Shown one piece after another: positions 58,882-64,000 of a stretch of 64,000 bases of DNA (the stretch's first letter is position 1; the number at the start of each line of letters is the position of its first letter). The stretch is taken from the NCBI RefSeq assembly GCF_022376445.1, contig NW_025954975.1, positions 62,001-126,000 on the forward strand, read 5' to 3'. This DNA is from Fomitopsis serialis (taxonomy: Eukaryota; Basidiomycota; Agaricomycetes; Polyporales; Fomitopsidaceae). The notes under the pieces are model-generated. The model worked only from the letters and a program-made list of their open reading frames with translations, did no database searches and had not been told where the DNA came from. The position numbers and the translations under genes were made by a program.

Positions 58882-60542
58882 ATGTCTTCCGCGGTCTCCA
58901 CACGTATTGCACCTCAGGTGTACGCCAAAGTCTCTCTCAACCCAGACCGGTCTGAGGAGGAGCCTGCTGACTCAATATTCCCGACAACTACGTCCAGTGG
59001 GTCCTCAAGAACCAGAAGGAGTTGCCCCCTATCACATGGCAGACGATCTGGGGCGAGCTGAGCTATCTCAGTTTGGGCATCCTGACCATCACGCCTGTCA
59101 TAGCCATCTGGGGTATCCTTAACGTCAAGCTTCGTTGGGAGACAGCGGTGTGGAGTATCATATACTATTTTGTGACCGGCCTAGGTAACAAACATGCGGC
59201 TTGCGGGTAGATTTTGAGCTCATTCTGTTATTCCAGGTATCACGGCGGGTTACCATCGCCTTTGGGCGCACCGCTCGTATAATGCCTCGAAGCCTCTTCA
59301 GTACGCCCTTGCCATGGCGGGTGCCGGAGCCGTGCAGGGGTCGATCAAATGGTGGTCCCGTGGCCACCGTGCTCACCATCGCTACACGGACACGGACCTC
59401 GACCCTTACGACGCTAACAAAGGCTTCTGGTGGTCGCATGTCGGTTGGATGCTTGTGAAGCCGAGGCGCAAGCCTGGCGTCGCCGACGTCAGCGATCTCA
59501 GCAAGAACGCTGTCGTCAGGTGGCAGCACCGCTGGTACTTACACCTTATCCTCGGCATGGGCTTCATCTTCCCGACGGCTGTAGCTGGCTTTGGGTGGGG
59601 TGACTGGGCGGGGGATATTTCTATGCTGCCGCAGCGCGCCTGGTCTTAGTGCATCATGTAAGCCTCGCGTTCAAGTTGACATCCTTTCCTGAACTGACCG
59701 TAAAACATTTCGGCAGTCGACGTTCTGCGTTAACTCCCTCGCACACTGGCTCGGCGAGACACCGTTCGATGACAAGCACACGCCGCGCGACCACATGATT
59801 ACCGCGTTCGTGACAAATGGCGAGGGATACCACAACTTCCATCACCAGTTCCCGGTGGACTACCGCAACGCCATTAAGTGGTACCAGTATGACCCGACCA
59901 AGTGGTTCATCTGGGTCTGCTCCGTGCTCGGCCTTGCGAGCCACCTGAAAACGTTCCCCGACAACGAAGTGAAGAAGGGCCAGTTGACCATGCAACTGAA
60001 GCGTCTGAGGGAGACGCAGGACAGCTTGAAGTTTGCTCCGGATCCTAATGACTTGCCTGTAATCAGCTGGGATAGTTGTCAGTCTTCCGCTTTCCGGTGT
60101 TGACGGTGCAATGGCTCACGCGGATATCTAGACCAGGAGCAGGCTCAAAGAGAGCATTGGTCGTCATCGGAGGCTTCATCCACGACGTTTCTTCATTCAT
60201 TGACGAGCACCCCGGTGGTCGGCATCTGGTACTCAAGAACATCGGGAAGGATGGGACGACGGCCTTCTTCGGCGGTGTCTACGACCACTCCAACGCTGCA
60301 CACAACGTGAGCTCGTCTGACGTTTGCATGGCAGTAGATTCACTGATGATCGTCAAAATCACTAGTTGTTGTCCATGATGCGCGTAGGCGTCTTGTACGG
60401 CGGTGTGCAGCACGGGTTGGACGACAAGAACATCCCGCCTTCCCAACGTTTGCGGATCGCACAGTACAATGAACTGTCCTCTTCGGGTAGCGCGTCTTCT
60501 ACAGCGTGCTCGGATGTTGATGAAGAGAGCATGCTGGGCTAG
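58882..60542 (+). CDS. OLE1: delta-9 acyl-CoA (stearoyl-CoA) desaturase with cytochrome b5 domain
   Basis: This ER membrane enzyme introduces the first double bond into palmitoyl- and stearoyl-CoA using its own C-terminal cytochrome b5 domain. From the ATG at 58882 ([17 protein letters not shown]), membrane segments are [20 protein letters not shown] and [20 protein letters not shown]. The three histidine boxes are [17 protein letters not shown] and [13 protein letters not shown]. The b5 part shows [19 protein letters not shown], with the heme-ligand His in EHPGG and a second in YDHSNAAHN. The protein ends [11 protein letters not shown]. The frame slips by one base at 58980-58982 (CCC run), 59610-59614 (G run) and near 60150-60156, each between conserved segments. 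Two introns are clear, about 59185-59235 and 60308-60366. Confidence 0.9.
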
Positions 60543-60880
60543 GCTATTAGTCACAGAGCCAGTCTGCTCGTATAGATGTACACATATTGTTAGATGAATA
60601 TACTCGCCCCTCTTCATGGAATGTCATGCCACTACTACTTAGTGTGCTAGATGGAACACTTGGTCGGATTCACTCACTGGCTCGGGAGTAGCTGTGGCGA
60701 ATGAACATTGCGATACAAACTCCGCCTCAATCTGAGATCCTCATCTGAGTCGCGCCCACGGCGGCGTTCGGTCGACACTTCGACCTTTGTCTTCATCGCC
60801 TCCGGCGCGCACGAGTACTTGCTCTCTAAACTCCCTATTCATCGTGCGGTGCCCCGTAACCCAAAATCCGTGCTTGAAAG
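60543..60880. other. intergenic, tandem plus-strand genes
   Basis: 338 bp separate the desaturase stop and the PRP4 start. No TATA box or extra frame was recognised. Confidence 0.5.
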
Positions 60881-63560
<2,680 letters not shown>

Positions 63561-63885
63561 AATTCCTGTGCAGATCTGCAGACGAAGAACCGTAGGGTAT
63601 CATTATCTCTGATCAGTTAGTACCAGTAATTACTATTCAACCGTGTATCCACAGCTCCTTCCCGCAGGTGACCATAGCTGTGCCCCTATGAGAAACATGG
63701 TACGACGTCGACGTTATCATTCTAAGGTCAGCTGAGGTGGTCTTTCCTCCAGGGGGAATCGGGCAGATGTGCGGTGATGACTCATCAGCTTGCTCTTGTC
63801 CCGTCGCCATTCCGACTTACTATATATTGGGGCGCGCACAGGACCTTTCCCTGCACCGCTAACGTGCGCGATCTCATTGTCTAGC
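63561..63885. other. intergenic region
   Basis: 325 bp lie between the PRP4 stop and the next ATG. Besides a TATATAT element at 63821-63827, nothing was recognised. Confidence 0.5.
63821..63827 (+). promoter_or_regulatory. TATA box of the cyclase-family gene
   Basis: TATATAT lies 59-65 bp upstream of the ATG at 63886, in a short otherwise gene-free interval. Confidence 0.5.
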
Positions 63886-64000
63886 ATGCCGCTGCCTGAG
63901 GGACCGCTTCCTTCTTTTGACGAACTACCCAGCTTCCGCAATTTCCCTGGGTGTGCCTGGGATGTTTGGGGCAAGGACGATGAACTGGGAACCATTAATC
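63886..64000 (+). CDS. cyclase-family (PF04199-like) protein, 5' part only
   Basis: The frame opens with ATG at 63886 and runs off the right edge. It reads FDELPSFRNFPGCAWDVWG followed by KDDELGTIN, the characteristic N-terminus of fungal metal-dependent cyclase/kynurenine-formamidase-like hydrolases. The catalytic HxGTHxD motif would lie beyond the window. The family is inferred from 38 residues only, so the exact activity cannot be stated. Confidence 0.65.
   Translation, partial: MPLPEGPLPSFDELPSFRNFPGCAWDVWGKDDELGTIN

Overview
The window looks like nuclear DNA of a filamentous basidiomycete, most likely an agaricomycete (inference). Evidence: multi-exon genes with very short GT-AG introns (about 40-67 bp), close gene packing, an EH-SH3-SH3-DH-PH intersectin of the Cin1 type, a GH5 steryl-glucosidase-type enzyme, and BTB and DUF2828 genes in local multiples. 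I saw no tRNA, rRNA, CRISPR array or intact transposon.

Layout. 0-9 kb: a possible gene start leaving the left edge, the SUV3 mitochondrial RNA helicase, a small secreted protein, an unrecognised three-exon gene and a GH5 enzyme ending in a prenylation-type CaaX box. 9-15.7 kb: a long gene-poor stretch, an OPA3-like gene, a 96-residue orphan and inositol polyphosphate multikinase. 15.8-25 kb, minus strand: CDC73 (Paf1 complex) and the large intersectin/Pan1-like endocytic scaffold. 25-30 kb: gap, alpha/beta hydrolase, BTB protein. 30-44 kb: a duplication hot spot with two tandem DUF2828 (vWA) genes, two decayed DUF2828 pieces, eIF2A, and two BTB paralogues facing tail to tail with a shared core promoter. 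45-52 kb: GT8 glycosyltransferase, a protein kinase with a duplicated N-terminal segment, an orphan ORF. 54-64 kb: secreted FAD oxidoreductase, a PP2C-fold protein lacking catalytic motifs, delta-9 fatty-acid desaturase, PRP4 kinase, and the start of a cyclase-family gene cut by the right edge.

Most genes are unrelated housekeeping or accessory genes, with no operon-like pathway. The two patterns joining several genes are the DUF2828/BTB duplication zone and a technical one: about seventeen places where a conserved reading frame is broken by one base, mostly in a short homopolymer run. The second looks like residual sequencing error more than gene death, so frameshifts here should not be read as pseudogenes without checking.

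Coordinates of spliced genes are the outer limits of the coding region. Introns were placed by eye from GT/AG signals, reading phase and family conservation. For eight genes (47.9 kb kinase, eIF2A, GT8, hydrolase, PP2C-like, 29 kb BTB, 3.9 kb gene, plus-strand BTB) the exon lengths sum to whole codons, which supports those models.
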